Assembly: GCA_035048485.1 (NCBI GenBank)
Contig: CM068584.1
Location: forward strand, 60,327,739 to 60,391,738
Direction: 5' to 3'
Origin: Pteria penguin
Lineage: Eukaryota > Mollusca > Bivalvia > Pterioida > Pteriidae
DNA: 64,000 nt
The notes beneath the pieces are model-generated. The model ran no database searches. It saw only the letters and a list, made by a program, of their open reading frames with translations, and was not told the DNA's origin. This document shows positions 11,080-23,591 of the stretch, one piece after another. The number at the start of each line of letters is the position of its first letter. Within the stretch, counting starts at the first letter, position 1. Made by a program: the position numbers and the translations under genes.

Positions 11080-11530
11080 CGTCGGTTCAGAACTTTCAAC
11101 AACAGCATCATTATGTCCACTGCCTAGGGATGAATATGCAATATGAATTGTCAACTCGGCATTTCATGGATCATTATTTGGAGAATGATCCATTATAAAT
11201 ACTCGGGGTGTTTTCATTATCCCCACCAAAAGTTACTCGAATATTTATATTTAATGCTCGTGATAATGCTATGATAGATTCTTGTACAGCATAATATCCA
11301 CCCTGTGCCAATGTATTTGATTCTTGTTGAAAATCCATTCCTGGCTCTTGAAACATGGTTTGGACGACGTTAAATTTACTACTTATAACATTGACGGCAG
11401 ACTGCCTTAAATCCCAACGAAACTCTTCTGTTTGCAACCGTCCAAAGCTTTTGCTCGGAATAGACAATTGCCATCTCCCCAAACCACTCTTCTAGCCAGA
11501 CCAAAGTTGTGAAGGGAATTACCTCGTCGC
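11080..11530 (-). pseudogene. OTU-family cysteine protease (deubiquitinase-like), frameshifted
   Basis: The catalytic Cys box NFGLARRVVWGDGNCLFRA is readable from about 11510 to 11450. Shifting frame gives RLQTEEFRWDLRQSAV and QGGYYAVQESIIALSRALN (11440-11240). A further shift gives LTIHIAYSSLGSGHNDAVV (about 11150-11100) with the catalytic His. Known OTU proteins remove ubiquitin; here the role in the transposon is inferred. At least two frameshifts break it. It lies about 60 bases upstream of the MULE zinc-finger block on the same strand, so it may be a separate ORF or the N-terminus of the same gene. Confidence 0.75.
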
Positions 11531-11970
11531 TCTAATTGAGAAGTAGAAAACTGTGGCTGAAAATTGATGTGATTCTTCAGTTGGGAACTTTGATTTATTT
11601 TTCACTGAGATCTAAACTTTTATTAACTAACAAGTTTGAAAAATTATATATTAGTTTATTGTTAGATGAACATATGTATTTATGGATGCTTATACATAAT
11701 AGAAGGAAGGGATGTACAATTTATACACAAAATAAAGAAAAAAATCTCTTCAAAGTATTTTTATATCTGAGTATCTGTGCAAGCAATCCATTAATAGGAG
11801 TTTATATACATGTACATCCAAACTACATCTGCCGTCATATTTCTGAATGAAAACGTTTAATTATATTAAAGATCATGGAAAGATTAACAACTTTGTATTT
11901 CATGAAAACTTCAAATGTTCAATCAATTGTATATAACAACAAATTATATAACAATAATAAGTAAATAACA

Positions 11971-12620
11971 TTACTTTTTCATCATATACGAATTCATGCA
12001 GTAATTGTGATGTGCCTGGATTGGATCACTGTATACTACAGTTTGCTTTGGTGCAGGGTTTTGATTTATTTGTTCGGTACCAAACGGATTATAGGGCTGT
12101 GCAGTAGCATCAAGCGTATTTATGAATTCATGCCTTTTGTCGGCCTGAGGTTGTTGGGAGTCCCAGATTGATCTCTGTGATATGCATATTTTGCTCCAGG
12201 TCTTCATACCTAGCGACATTTTCCGCTTCCTCACCTTGACCCTTCAGTTGTATTATATTAAGTTAAGTATCTAACTCATCCTGTAGAAGCTTGTTTCCAG
12301 TGTCCTCCTCGAACATAAGTTTTGGGGGTTTTTTTGCCTTTGGAGTTCTGCCACCCTTTACGCATATTTAAGCGAGATTTTGCGATTTCCGCTTTCAATG
12401 CTGACTTTCTTGAATGAGCAACTGACCCGTCACATGAGTCCTCACAAGTAAGTATTTCAATAGTACTTTTGAGTTTTTCTAATACCGATTGAACATTTGT
12501 ATTTTCATAGCTTCTCAAATGTGTTACAAGCTCATGCTCTGCGTCAAAGCGTCCTTTTCTCCCCAGAAATGCTGCATACGCATGGCAGTGGGTTTTTTTT
12601 ATATTTATTCGCGCAGTCAT
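11971..12620 (-). pseudogene. unrecognised ORF pair upstream of the OTU/MULE genes
   Basis: Two minus-strand open stretches: 12620-12276 (about 114 codons, basic, with KSTIEILTCEDSCDG and a lysine/arginine-rich end) and 12234-11971 (87 codons, proline/glutamine-rich). A third stretch further upstream (about 12700-12620) reads SCPNEFQSLKDVYENLND in a shifted frame. They share strand and spacing with the OTU and MULE remnants and may be the same element or a neighbouring fragment. No family was recognised. Confidence 0.35.
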
Positions 12621-12849
12621 TTAAATTTTCATACACATCTTTGAGGGACTGGAATTCATTGGGACAGGATGCACTTTGCAGAATGCTTCAGTTAATATTG
12701 TTCTCTAGAATTGTGAATGAGCCTTTCTACTTTTTACCATCGGCCGCGAAGTTCTCAATCGCCTTTTCTTTCGGTTGGATATCTCCCCATCCTTTTGTGG
12801 TACGACCCTCCCCTGTTTCAGATTCCCCTGATCTTCTCTGATTTGTGTC

Positions 12850-13664
12850 TATGGCTGTGAATCATTTACTGTGCTTCCTTCGTGCGTTACCATTAATTGG
12901 AATGATTTATAAGACAACCAGTTAACAATTTATTCTTGAAGACCAAACTGTAGATGCAACAACAAAAACAAAGAATGTCTTACTGACATGTATAATACAA
13001 CTAATAGCATCTACTAACACATTGGTACACACTACATGATAATACAGAAATACATGATGCACTTGTAAAAACATCCAGTGAAGGTACTTATGACACTCCG
13101 TACAACAATCTGGAGATATTTACTTTGCAGGGAACATATAATACAGCCGAATAGGTGATAATGCCACTCCCTACTACAATGTGGGTTCATGAACTCGACA
13201 ATATCATAGCGACATAGATGCTACAATCTTCTGACAGTAGATACAGCTTTACGTAATCGTAGCAAATTGTATCACTTAATACTTCAACAGAAAAAATGCA
13301 GTCACATGATAGAATAAAGAGATGTCCATGAAACTATGGAAATTACAGCTTTACCCATATAAACTGATAGATACCTAATAAAGCATTTATCAGAAATAAT
13401 TGATAGAAAATACATACATTGTGGAGCCCTAGGCATCTGCGAAAATCTTGAGAAAATGCAGCGTAGACGGAACTATTCCGGAGATACACATCCGGATCAT
13501 AAAACATCACACGTATGCTGTATTACACAGTAGGCGACTATTAAGGAGTAATGGTATACTGTGGTAACCTCTTGCTAGTTGCAGCCATTGAAACATTTAT
13601 GAGATTACCATGTTCACTGTGGAAGTTTTACAAGCAAGGCGACATTAGGACGCCACGCGAATCG

Positions 13665-13706
<42 letters not shown>

Positions 13707-15034
13707 ATATATAAAATTATCAATAAATTAAATTATAATTAATGTCCTGACAAGGAGTATCCCTCACATGCACTGTGACCTTGATCTTGCAGTTATGATG
13801 CTACAAAGTAATCTCACACACTTGGAACTTGTATTTCCTACTAACAATTTCAGAAGATAGTAGTTCAGGTGACAATTTGGCCACCGACAAATACTGTGTC
13901 ACTAAAAAATTTTAAATTTAAAATTTAAAATAGTCCGGTCTTTTCCCACTACCCTGTGAAACATGTTTTAAGGATTCCTGTCTAACAAATAAATAAATAA
14001 ATGTCCATACATCTCGTATTAAATTCCTGATTGGAATGGCATTCCTCTGGAACCATTCCTTTTGACATAGTGACCATGACCTTCACCGTTGTCTTACTTT
14101 TCATAAAGAGTAGCCAGGGCTTTATCGTTTCATTTGTTACTGTAAGCGCACATACAGATTCCTCATGGTAAGGGCTTTTATTTGATACTATGCCTTTTGA
14201 TCTAGTGACTATACCGTTAAACATTGACCCACTTATCAAAACATGAACTTTGATCTGATATACATTTTACATATATATTTAACATACCTTAAGAACATGC
14301 AACTGATGTATTCTAGATGTCGTACCACATCTTTTAATAATATGTATTTCTCCTTATCGTTATCCCAATGTGACGGAAGTCTGTAAAACCTATACCATAC
14401 CCTCCTCATATTTGTCTATGTTGTCCTCATACAAAACCATACTTTGGGCTTTCTCCCACAAATTGTGAAGGGAAGGATATCATTATCCACAAGGGACCCA
14501 TAGGCATCGTGTAATCTCTTACCAAGATGTTGTGTACAAAATCTGGGTTGAAGTACTCGTGTATTGTAAACCCTGGTATACGGTATAACCTTCATTACCA
14601 GCATGGCGTTGAAGGATGTTCTACTAGAATACTGCTGTGAATGCACAAATGTGCCACGACTTTACACCAATGCTATATTTATTCATTATAGTTCCCTCTG
14701 TTTCATGAAATTGATAGGGGCTTCAGGTCCACAATGTCTGGATACGGACAACTCTCTAAACATCTAGCCTAGTCTGTCCTCATTCTAAATGAGCAATGGA
14801 TATATTCTGTAACATTAAATGCTTTTAATTTTGCAAAAGAGATCTGTAGGAAATGAAATTGATCTATTTTGAATGATTATATGTTTCAGCACCAAATGTG
14901 ATGAAGACAGAGATGAATATTAAGAGGCTTGTGGAGCATTCCAGAAAAGTTTATCATCATCAGTTAGATTTTGTTCACATTTACTGTTGATTAATAGTGT
15001 GTAATATTGGAGTCCTCCACATTTGCAGAAGTTG
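12850..15034. other. no recognisable gene; one AT microsatellite
   Basis: Mostly A/T-rich, non-coding. Short minus-strand frames at 13982-14239 and 14416-14646 show no motif. The AT dinucleotide run is listed separately. Confidence 0.4.
13668..13699. repeat. (AT)n microsatellite
   Basis: Uninterrupted AT dinucleotides, about 16 units. Confidence 0.95.
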
Positions 15035-16270
15035 AACATTTTGGTAGAACGAACACATGCTATCAAGTATATCATCATTACTAGTCAATGTAGAATTATT
15101 TACATGAATCAGTTGTTTTATTATATTAGAAGTTTGTCTTTGTGACTATAGTCTTAAGAACGATGGCGAATTCTTTACGCCTTAATCAGCCCCATTCGCT
15201 TTTGATCTAATTTGAACCCCTTTAGACTTATTATCGATCAGTGAGGACAGCTCGGATCCCCATTTCAAGTTAAATTCATATCGATGTCTGTTTTCTTTCT
15301 CTTCCATTATTAAAATGCTGTTCTCCTTATCAGAGATTACTTCCTCGGTATTTTTGCTCAGCAAGTAAGAAAAGGCTACAGTGTTTGCCATACTTCAATA
15401 ATTGGCAGTAACGTTCAATGTTCACTTTAGATAAAGCTTAATAAGCTATCAAGTATATCACCATTACTAGCCAATGTAGAATTATTTACATGTTTCAATT
15501 GTTTCATTATATGAGAAGTTTGCCTGTGACATTAGTCTTAAAACATGTGATGAACACTTTTTCACCTTGTTCTGTCCAGTACCCTTCTGATCTAATTTGA
15601 GCCTGTTTAGACATGTTATCAAGCAATGATGACAGTTTGGATTCTAAATTTCGTCTTAAATTCATATCAATGCCTATGTATTCTTTTTCTTCCATTTTTG
15701 AAATCCCTTTTCCTAACGTTCAATTTTCACTTTAGATCAAGCTTATTAAGCTTCGGGTTATCCCCAGCAAACATGACCTTCACAGTTTCAAACATCTATC
15801 ATTTACTGTTGATAAATATTCCGTTCTATAGGAAACCTCCTCATTTGTAGAAGTACCGATACATATATTTTGGTAGAACGAACACATGCTATCAAGTATA
15901 TTATCGATACTACTTCATGAAGAATTACATTTATGTTTTAATTGTTTTATTACATTAGAAGTGTCTTTGTGACTTTATTTTTAAAAAGTATGACAATTTC
16001 CTTTCACCTTGTTCTGTCCAGTTCGCTCTTGATTTAAGTTGAGCCCCTTCAAACTTATTATCGAGCATTGATGCCAGCTCAGATTCTCAAATTCTAAAAT
16101 TCATATCGATGTCTATGTATTCTTTTTCTTCCATTTCTGAAATCCTATTTCCTACTTCACAGATTAATTACTTGGTATTCTTGCAAAGACAGGAAGAAAA
16201 GGCAATAGTGTTTGCCATCCTTCAATGATTGACAATAAATTCAATTACCACTTTTAATACAGCTTAATAA
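15035..16270 (-). repeat. three tandem copies of a LINE ORF2 linker fragment
   Basis: Three diverged units of about 300-440 bp (about 15035-15445, 15446-15751, 15850-16270) share 'cacatgctatcaagtatat', 'aattcatatcgatgtct' and 'ttctttttcttccatt'. On the minus strand each encodes MEEKExxxxxxNL followed by a helical stretch and a variant of GxQIRSxAxWTEQGEK. That last motif is the conserved linker between endonuclease and RT of L1-like LINE ORF2s. Units 1 and 3 also share an upstream start, MANT(V/I)AF. So a fragment of a decayed LINE has been triplicated. Stops occur in unit 3. Confidence 0.65.
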
Positions 16271-16389
16271 TCTTCAGCATATCTTCAGCAAAATTGCATT
16301 TTGTTACTGCACTGATATAAAAATTTCAAAACACACTTAATTCTGCTTAAACTTATGACTTTCCTTATAATATGTATGATGCAAGCATT

Positions 16390-17860
16390 CCAATAAATGA
16401 TGTCATCTTTCAATGTTTTAAATTGTGTTCTCATCATTCCTTTGCATCAGAATAGGTAACAAATTTAACAAATACCTATTTCCTAATCAATACTTCTGTA
16501 TTAAAATTGTGCACATCGCTTACTATACATGTCTCATCATATATATTTCAGCCAAGGTATTTCTTTTCATACTTTCACTTTGTAAGGACATAGCGCCACC
16601 TACAATTTTTTTTATTTAGGTACATGTATCTTCACTATTTTTTGTCCGATTGGAATGAAATTTTCAGCATTCATTATAGAAAAGGAGATGCAAGATTTTA
16701 TGTCACTCCCTCAATTTCGTAGCTCTACACCGAAAAAGTTTACCTTGACCCGATTGCTTTCAGTTCAAAAAAATATCTCAATTTCAGATTTTATAATATA
16801 GGATGAAAGATTTCAACGCCCTGATTAGCAATGTGAAAAATTTTTGAAATAGGACCATAAATAAAGTCACAATGAGCGTGGGAAAATTCGCTATGACGTC
16901 ATCAAAGCTAATTAATTATTCATACGCTAATATCCCTCTTACTAAATGAGATATCGGCATGAAATTTTATATCTAAACATGTTTCCACATTCTTAATCTA
17001 ACTCTAGAATGAAAATGGCATGCTGCCAATATTTTTGAAATTATTGGAAATTTTCGAATCAAATCTTTGGCGAGGCCTAGCAACTTTATTTGCGGTCGGA
17101 GTTTGATCTGGTTTCTTCCATTCAATAGAGCATTCAAATACCTACCAATTAAGTGTTCTCAGATTTTCGCTAACTCTTATGGTTTTCGAGTTATTTGCGT
17201 TTGAACACGACAACCCCCTTTAAATTTATGTTTGTGACGTCATCAACACTCATTAATTATTCGTGTAATGTTTTCGCCTATAGCTCGCTTATTGAGGAAG
17301 AAAAGGGTGTAAAATTTGGTAGCCTGATAACGAATGGGTATATCTATCGAATGACAAGAGGGATTTGGCATGGTGCCAAATTCCTGATAATGACATCATA
17401 TCTCCCTTATATTTCATTGGATCGAAGCGGGGACGGTTGGAATCAATTCAGCCAACAGATTTTCGATATCTCTTACCGTTTTCGAGATATTTGCAGTCAA
17501 AATTCATAGTTTCACCATTCCTCAAAATACACTTTTTAACTTCAGGATGCTATGTTTCCTTTATTTATAAAGCTAGTGGTGTGAAATTTGGTAGCATGAT
17601 ACAGAATAAAAATATTTACCGACTGACAAGTGGGATTTGGCATGGTGCGAAATTGCTGAACATGACGTAATACTATTTAAATGACGTCATAGCTCCCTTA
17701 CTTTTCATCCGATCGAATCGGGAATGGTTGGAATCGATTCTTCGTGAAAAATAAAATGTATATATTCACCTAAAGTTTTTTTTTCCATATCCCTTACCGT
17801 TTTTAAGATATTTGCGGTCAGATTTAACGGTTTCACAGTCCTTTCCGCATACCTTGGGGC
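16390..17860. repeat. satellite-like diverged repeats with TGACGTCAT boxes
   Basis: Non-coding units recur with phrases such as 'tgacgtcatc', 'gtgaaatttggtagcatgat', 'gggatttggcatggtgc' and 'cttaccgttttcgagatatt'. Two clear units lie at about 17302-17545 and 17577-17850; weaker ones lie at 16620-17000. Apparent plus-strand open frames here follow the repeat and show no protein family. Confidence 0.6.
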
Positions 17861-18369
17861 CCCACAAAGGGATGTGGTCCCAAAATATTTCTTCCTCTTA
17901 TTCCCCGGAGAAAAATCTTTCATGCTGAATTTTTCATTTTCAATCCAAGAACAACAAAAAGCCAAGACATTTGGTCTGAACTTTTTCATCTGAGTCTTGT
18001 GAAACCTTCTTGTTGGCTCGCCAACAAGGTCAGCTCTAGTTTCAATTTCTCTTTCTGACTGTTGTAACCGAATATCTTTTCTTGTTAATTCTCGATGTTG
18101 TATTTTGAGATCTGATTCTAATTTTTTTATTTGTTCTCTAAGATCATATTCAGTTGTTAAAGTTTCTTTCCAAATACAATGATTCCTTCTTCTACCAAAG
18201 GATCTCATATAGTGCTTGGGACAGTTGATAATTGTTTTACGTCTTCCAGAGTTAATATTCCTTTTTCTTTCCTAAGACTTATAAGAGTTGTTCCCCTTTT
18301 ATCACCGATATTTGGTATTTTCTTTAGGTCATCTAAAGTTGCTTTATTAATATATTTTGGAGTGGACAT
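17705..18369 (-). pseudogene. HhH + coiled-coil gag-like protein, broken
   Basis: ATG at 18369. Residues 5-50 read INKATLDDLKKIPNIGDKRG then SLRKEKGILTLEDVKQL, which matches the ComEA-type helix-hairpin-helix pattern of non-specific DNA binding. The frame stops at TGA (18207-18205), continues in register for about 20 codons, then shifts by one base. A long coiled coil follows (DLREQIKKLESDLKIQHREL, RKDIRLQQSEREIE), then a basic region. The only other HhH start in the window is at the gag of the LTR element (36473), so I read this as a gag-like remnant. No LTR or pol was found nearby. Confidence 0.5.
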
Positions 18370-19746
18370 TTTGATTTTATTTTATAGATAAACTCTGTTT
18401 AAATTGAAAACAGATAATGCATTATCTACCATGCAGACTAAAGGAAATGTATTATATGTTGTTAAAAACTTACACGGAATACATTATCAGAATTTCCGAC
18501 AATAATATTCCAGCCTTGATGAAAGTGATATTATCGTCAAATATTTACATTGATTATAATAATAATAATAATATAGTATTAATATACTATGCGGAATGGA
18601 CACTGTGCAAATACTGAATCATATAGACGCTGCGAACAAACAAAAAATTGGCGCGAAATTGCGTTAAAGGAATAATTGCACATCCCACCTCTGACACCAA
18701 ATGTGGTGAAGTGCAGATAAATAAATAAATTATTAAGTACAATATATTTGTACTTACCAACAGCGACACTGCAACTTGTATACAATTGTGATAGAAGGTT
18801 TGAGTAGATGTCTCCGGTCAGCGGTTGACGAAACGTCCACACTGGCTAAAGTCCGGAATGCTACTGGCTGTTCTCGGGTATAATTATAATGTATTTTAAA
18901 CCTATGGGCAAATGTCATGGTTCATTGCAAGTATAAGTAAATATAGAAATGTCAGATGAACACATTTTAACTCACTACAGTAAATTAACAAAGAGATAAA
19001 TAGGAATATATTTCATGTTCTGTAGCATGACATTCCTCAATACCTACTGAAATTGGATGATTATATCATACACAAAGGGAGATTATTTCAGACAAAGTTT
19101 ACATATTTACTATTGAAGAAATAAATAATGACAGCCTATGATCTAACATGGTTTTTGACCTTTGTGTCCGAGATGATATATAGTTGGTCAAGGGTTGCAA
19201 AATTAAAATCAAAATAAGAGTATAGGCTGTCATGTACAATGATGTCTCGTTAATCCGAAACTCGATAATCTGGACAATGTGTTTAACAAGACATAATCTC
19301 ATGAACAGGTGTTTACAGTACAGTCCAGGTGTTTTTGATAAAATTAAAAAAAAAAAGTGGACAAAAAAAAAAAAAAAAATCACAAATCACAGCGTTTTTC
19401 GGGTATTTGTCCGAGTAGAAATTTACCTGTAAATATATTCCACTCACCCATGTAAACCTACTGGTAGTTTTTCCCATATCTGGCTAATTGTATTTCCCAT
19501 ATCTGGCTAATTGTATAAATGAAGTTTCCCTATAGGTGAGGTAAAACTACTTGTGCCTGCTGGCTTGACCTTTTACAAGATTCGTGACTTTTGCAAAGTT
19601 AAATAATTAAGCCTTTTTAGTTTCAATATCAATTTTAAATTATATATCGTGAATGGGTTATCAAATCTTTGATAAAACGTTTACCATATATGAAATAGAA
19701 ATGTTATGAATTCGGTAACGGATTTTAAGAAGTTTTTTGTGTCTGT
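18370..19746. other. no recognisable gene; short tandem duplication
   Basis: A/T-rich. A 22-bp direct duplication, 'tttcccatatctggctaatt' plus gt, lies at 19469-19514. A minus-strand frame at 19383-19099 is hydrophobic and starts in a poly-A/T run; I do not support it. Confidence 0.4.
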
Positions 19747-20279
19747 ATTTGTTATTATGCTAAGAAAAGAACACAGATAAACACAAACAAAATATTCCCT
19801 AAACATGATTCTTTATACATGTATTGTTTTTTGGTTTTGCAATACCAGTATTTTCAATTCTGTAATCTGGACCCCCCCCCCCCCCCCTCATCGGGATATG
19901 TCAAATGGAGAGGTACATTTAACAGTATATTAATAGCTGCCAAACCGTTTGCTTAAGAAAGGTGATAAGTGGAAATTCGAAGTTCCAAATTTCGATTTTT
20001 GATTCACAAGTCCAACGACATACTTATTCTGGGTTCATTTCTTAAGCAAGTTGTAATGGGTTTTTTAATTTCCAAATATCGAGACTGCAATACTGGTCAT
20101 TTCATACGAAACTTGTAATAAAGATGACGACTGGGATGCTGTTCCGCCCGTAGACCATGACGTACCATTAGCTGTTGATCTATTGGAGAGTGGTGGACGC
20201 TGTTTATATTCATGAAAAAAAAAATACTGACAAACTTTGAGTAAATTTTACCCTTTTAAAAGAAGCAAGATTATTATAC
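19747..20279 (-). repeat. local duplication, copy A
   Basis: From 'tatttgttattatgctaaga' through 'gataaacacaaacaaaatat', 'ggacgctgtttatattca' to 'agaagcaagattattatacg'. It matches copy B (20547-20568 joined to 23113-23591) almost throughout. It contains a run of about 19 C at 19869-19887 that copy B lacks. Confidence 0.85.
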
Positions 20280-20546
20280 GGCAGACGACAGGGTAGTGCA
20301 TGAGCTCGAAAGTTCAATACAGGGTTAATATGATGTCCTAAAGGCTGAAGTGATTCTTGCACGATTTATGTAAAACTGTTGCGGATAAAGTCTTTTACAT
20401 TTTTCCAACTTCTGTTTTTCAGAACTTTCTTTACTTTCAAGCACCTTTCAATTTCTTCTTTTCCAGGAGTTTCATGGAAATGAAGTTTTTTTTCCAAAAT
20501 GTTTTAACACCGCATTCTTCTCCCCTTCATTCTCTGGCATTGTATT

Positions 20547-23500
20547 TGTATTTGTTATTATGATAAGAAAACAAGAGGCCCAAGTGGGCCTATATCGCTC
20601 ACCTGAGTACCTAGATTATCAGTCATGCATGAAGGAAGAATTCATTTATTTTTGCATTAATGTGACTATGTCAACACAGATGTTGAAAATATGTCAAATT
20701 TTATTTCAGGCTAGAATAAAAAACAACACTTTTTTGCACATCCATTCTGGTGATTTTGATATTAAGCATTTCCTTTGTCTCTGCAAGAAGTCATTCAGGG
20801 CAACAAGTTAGTCATTTTCTTTAGGTGGGGCCTTTTGTTAACTGATTTCAAGTCTGGGTCACGAACAACAATTGTTTCAAATATTGTCCAGATCTAACTT
20901 AAAATTGCCTAATTTCATATGTTGAGTGTTGAGAAACATCTAAAAACTTATTTAGATGTGTAAAGAAATGAAAAAAAAATTTTGACCACAGCTGGATTTG
21001 AACCGCTTCTCTCCATATTTCAATTACCAAGTGGTATATGTACTATTGTGAGAACTGCTTTTTAGACATGGTGGCATTATCTGTTAACCAATTTGGATGA
21101 AATTTACCAAATTGATAGAGGACTTTTAGTACTTCATGTATTCCATGTTTCATTAAAATCCTTCATGTGGTATAACAGCAGAAGTGAAAAATGTGATTGA
21201 ATTGTTCCTATACACCCTCATTTGGAAGTCTTAAAAATTTCATAGAAAATCCAAAAATTGAGATATTGACAAAATTCTTTCAAAGTAACAATCCTTACCA
21301 TAATTATGATCACAATAGTCCATAAGAAATCATCATTATCAATTAACTAGGAAATATGACACTTTTTTCTGCATTGAATCACCAAGTCCAAAGAAATGTC
21401 GAAAAAAATTCTAAAATTTGATTTTGGAAGGGAACCAAAATGACAATACATCTTCACTCATCCCTCTAGATCATTTCTATGCATTCTATTTGTTTCTGTA
21501 TACAGCCCGTATGAAAAAGAATATTGTTAAACGAGGGAACTCTTTTGTGACCTACTCTTGACTATGGTGGCGCCTACTGTAAAGAGGTCTGGACGAAAAC
21601 AACAGAATTTGAAGAGGATCATAAGTGACTTATTTCTACCAAGATTTATTAAAATCCTTCAAACAGTTTTGTAGAAAAAGTTGAAAATGTGAAAAATGGC
21701 CAACCCCCCCCCTTTTTTTTTTGAAGTCTTAAACGTAAAATTCCTAATTTCATGTGTTGAGTGTTGAGAAACATCTAAAAACTTATTTAGATGTGTAAAA
21801 AAAAAAAAAAATTTTTGACCACAGCTGGATTTGAACCAGTACTCTCCATATTTCAATTACCAAGTGGTATATGTCCCATTGTGAGACCTACTTTTAGACA
21901 TGGTGGCATTATCTGTTAACCAATTTGGATGATCCGCACAAAAAACAAAACCTTTGAAAAGGACTATGAGTACTTGCATCCTACCCAGTTTTATCACAAT
22001 CCTTCAAGTTGTTCTGTAGATCAAGTTCAAGTTCAAGTTCAAGATATGAAAAATTGTCCCCCCCCCCTTTTCTTGGAAGTCTTAAAAAATTCATAAAAAA
22101 TTCAAAAATCGAGATATTGAAAAAATTCCTTCGCACCAGCATTCCTTACCATAGAAATGATTAAATGAAACCAAATGAATGCATCAATGTTTACTAAAAG
22201 AAAATAATAACTCTTTAACGCATTAAAATAACAGTCCAAAAATAAAAATGAAAAAACGTCAAAAATTTGATTTCGGAATGGAACCAAAAATATCAACACT
22301 TCTTCCCATATGCCTCTTAATCATTCCTATGCAGTCGGTTTGTCGCTGTATGCACCCGATCTGAATAAGAAGTTTGTCAAAGGAGGGTATCCTCTGTGAC
22401 CTACTTTTGTCTGTGGTGGTGCCACCTGTTCATGGATCCTGACAAAGATGACCACATTTGTCGGGGACCTTGAGTATTTGATGCATGCCAAGTTTCATTG
22501 AATTCCAGCAAGTGGTTCCGAAGAAAAAGTTCAAACTGTGAAATGTTTACACCAATTATCCCACCCCACCCCCCTTTTTCTTGAAAGTCTTTAACAATTC
22601 ATAAAAAATCCAAAACATAAAATATTGAGAAATTTTCTTCGCAGTAGTATTTCTTACCATCAAAATGATCAAATTAAACCAAATTAATGCATCAATGTTT
22701 ACTAAAAGAAAAAAATACCTCTTTTCTGCATTAAAACTACCAAGTACAAAAAAAGGTCAAAAATTTGATTTCGGAATGGAACCAAAAATAACAACACTTC
22801 TTCACACATCCCTCTAGATCATTCCTATGCATTCGGTTTGTCTCTGTATGCCCCCGGTCTGAAGAAGAAGTTTGTCAAAGGAGGGTACCCTCTTTGACCT
22901 ACTTTTGCCTGTGGTGGCGCCACCTGTTGATGAATCCGGACGAAAAACAACAACACTTGTAGGGGACCATGAGTACTACATGCTTATCAAGTTTCATCAA
23001 ATTCTGTTCAGTGGTTCTGGAAAAGAAGTCGAAAATGTGGAAAGTTAACGACGGACGACGGACGGTGATTGATCACAATAGCTCACTTGAGCCTTTGGCT
23101 CAGGTGAGCTAAAAAAAACACAGATAAACACAAACAAAATATTCCCTAAACATGATTCTTTATAGTTTTTGGTTTTGCAATACCAGTATTTTCAATTTTG
23201 TAATCTGGACCCTCCTCATCGGGAAATGTCAAATGGAGAGGTACATTTAACAGGATATTAATAGCTGCCAAATCGTTTGCGTCAGAAAAGTGATCAGAGG
23301 AAATTCGAGGTTCCAAATGCCCAACGATATACTTATTCTGGATAAACTTCTTGAGCAAGTTGTAATGGGTTTTTAATTACCACATATCGGGACTGCAATA
23401 CTGGTCATTTCATACGAAACTATATAAAATATAGATGACGACTGGAATGCTGTTCCGCCCGTAGACCATGACGTACCATTAGCTGTTGATCTATCGGAGA

Positions 23501-23591
23501 GTGGTGGACGCTGTTTATATTCACGAAAAAAAAAACATACTGACAAACTTTGAGTAAATTTTACGATTTTAAAAGAAGCAAAATCATTATA
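20547..23591 (-). repeat. local duplication, copy B (split by a 2.5-kb insertion)
   Basis: Copy B starts with 'tatttgttattatgataaga' (20547-20568) and resumes at 'aacacagataaacacaaac' (23113). The match to copy A ends at 20279 and 23591, after 'attatacg'. The two copies are head to tail. Confidence 0.8.
20569..23112 (+). mobile_element. 2.5-kb non-coding repeat element with inverted ends (bivalve 'gctcacctgag' type)
   Basis: Starts 'caagaggcccaagtgggcct' and carries GCTCACCTGAG at 20597-20607, repeated inverted (CTCAGGTGAGC) at 23099-23109. Inside are four to five diverged units. Each has a 'ctatggtggcgcc'-like phrase, 'aagtttcat.aaatcc' and a 'ccccttttt..ttgaagtctt' stretch. A 20-base phrase, 'acatctaaaaacttatttag', repeats at about 20938 and 21771. 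No ORF was found. A truncated relative lies at 49299-49640. The mechanism of movement is unknown to me. Confidence 0.6.

Noticed and set aside
17195..17670. Overlapping plus-strand ORFs of about 100 codons
   Set aside because: They follow repeat units in two frames and show no protein family.
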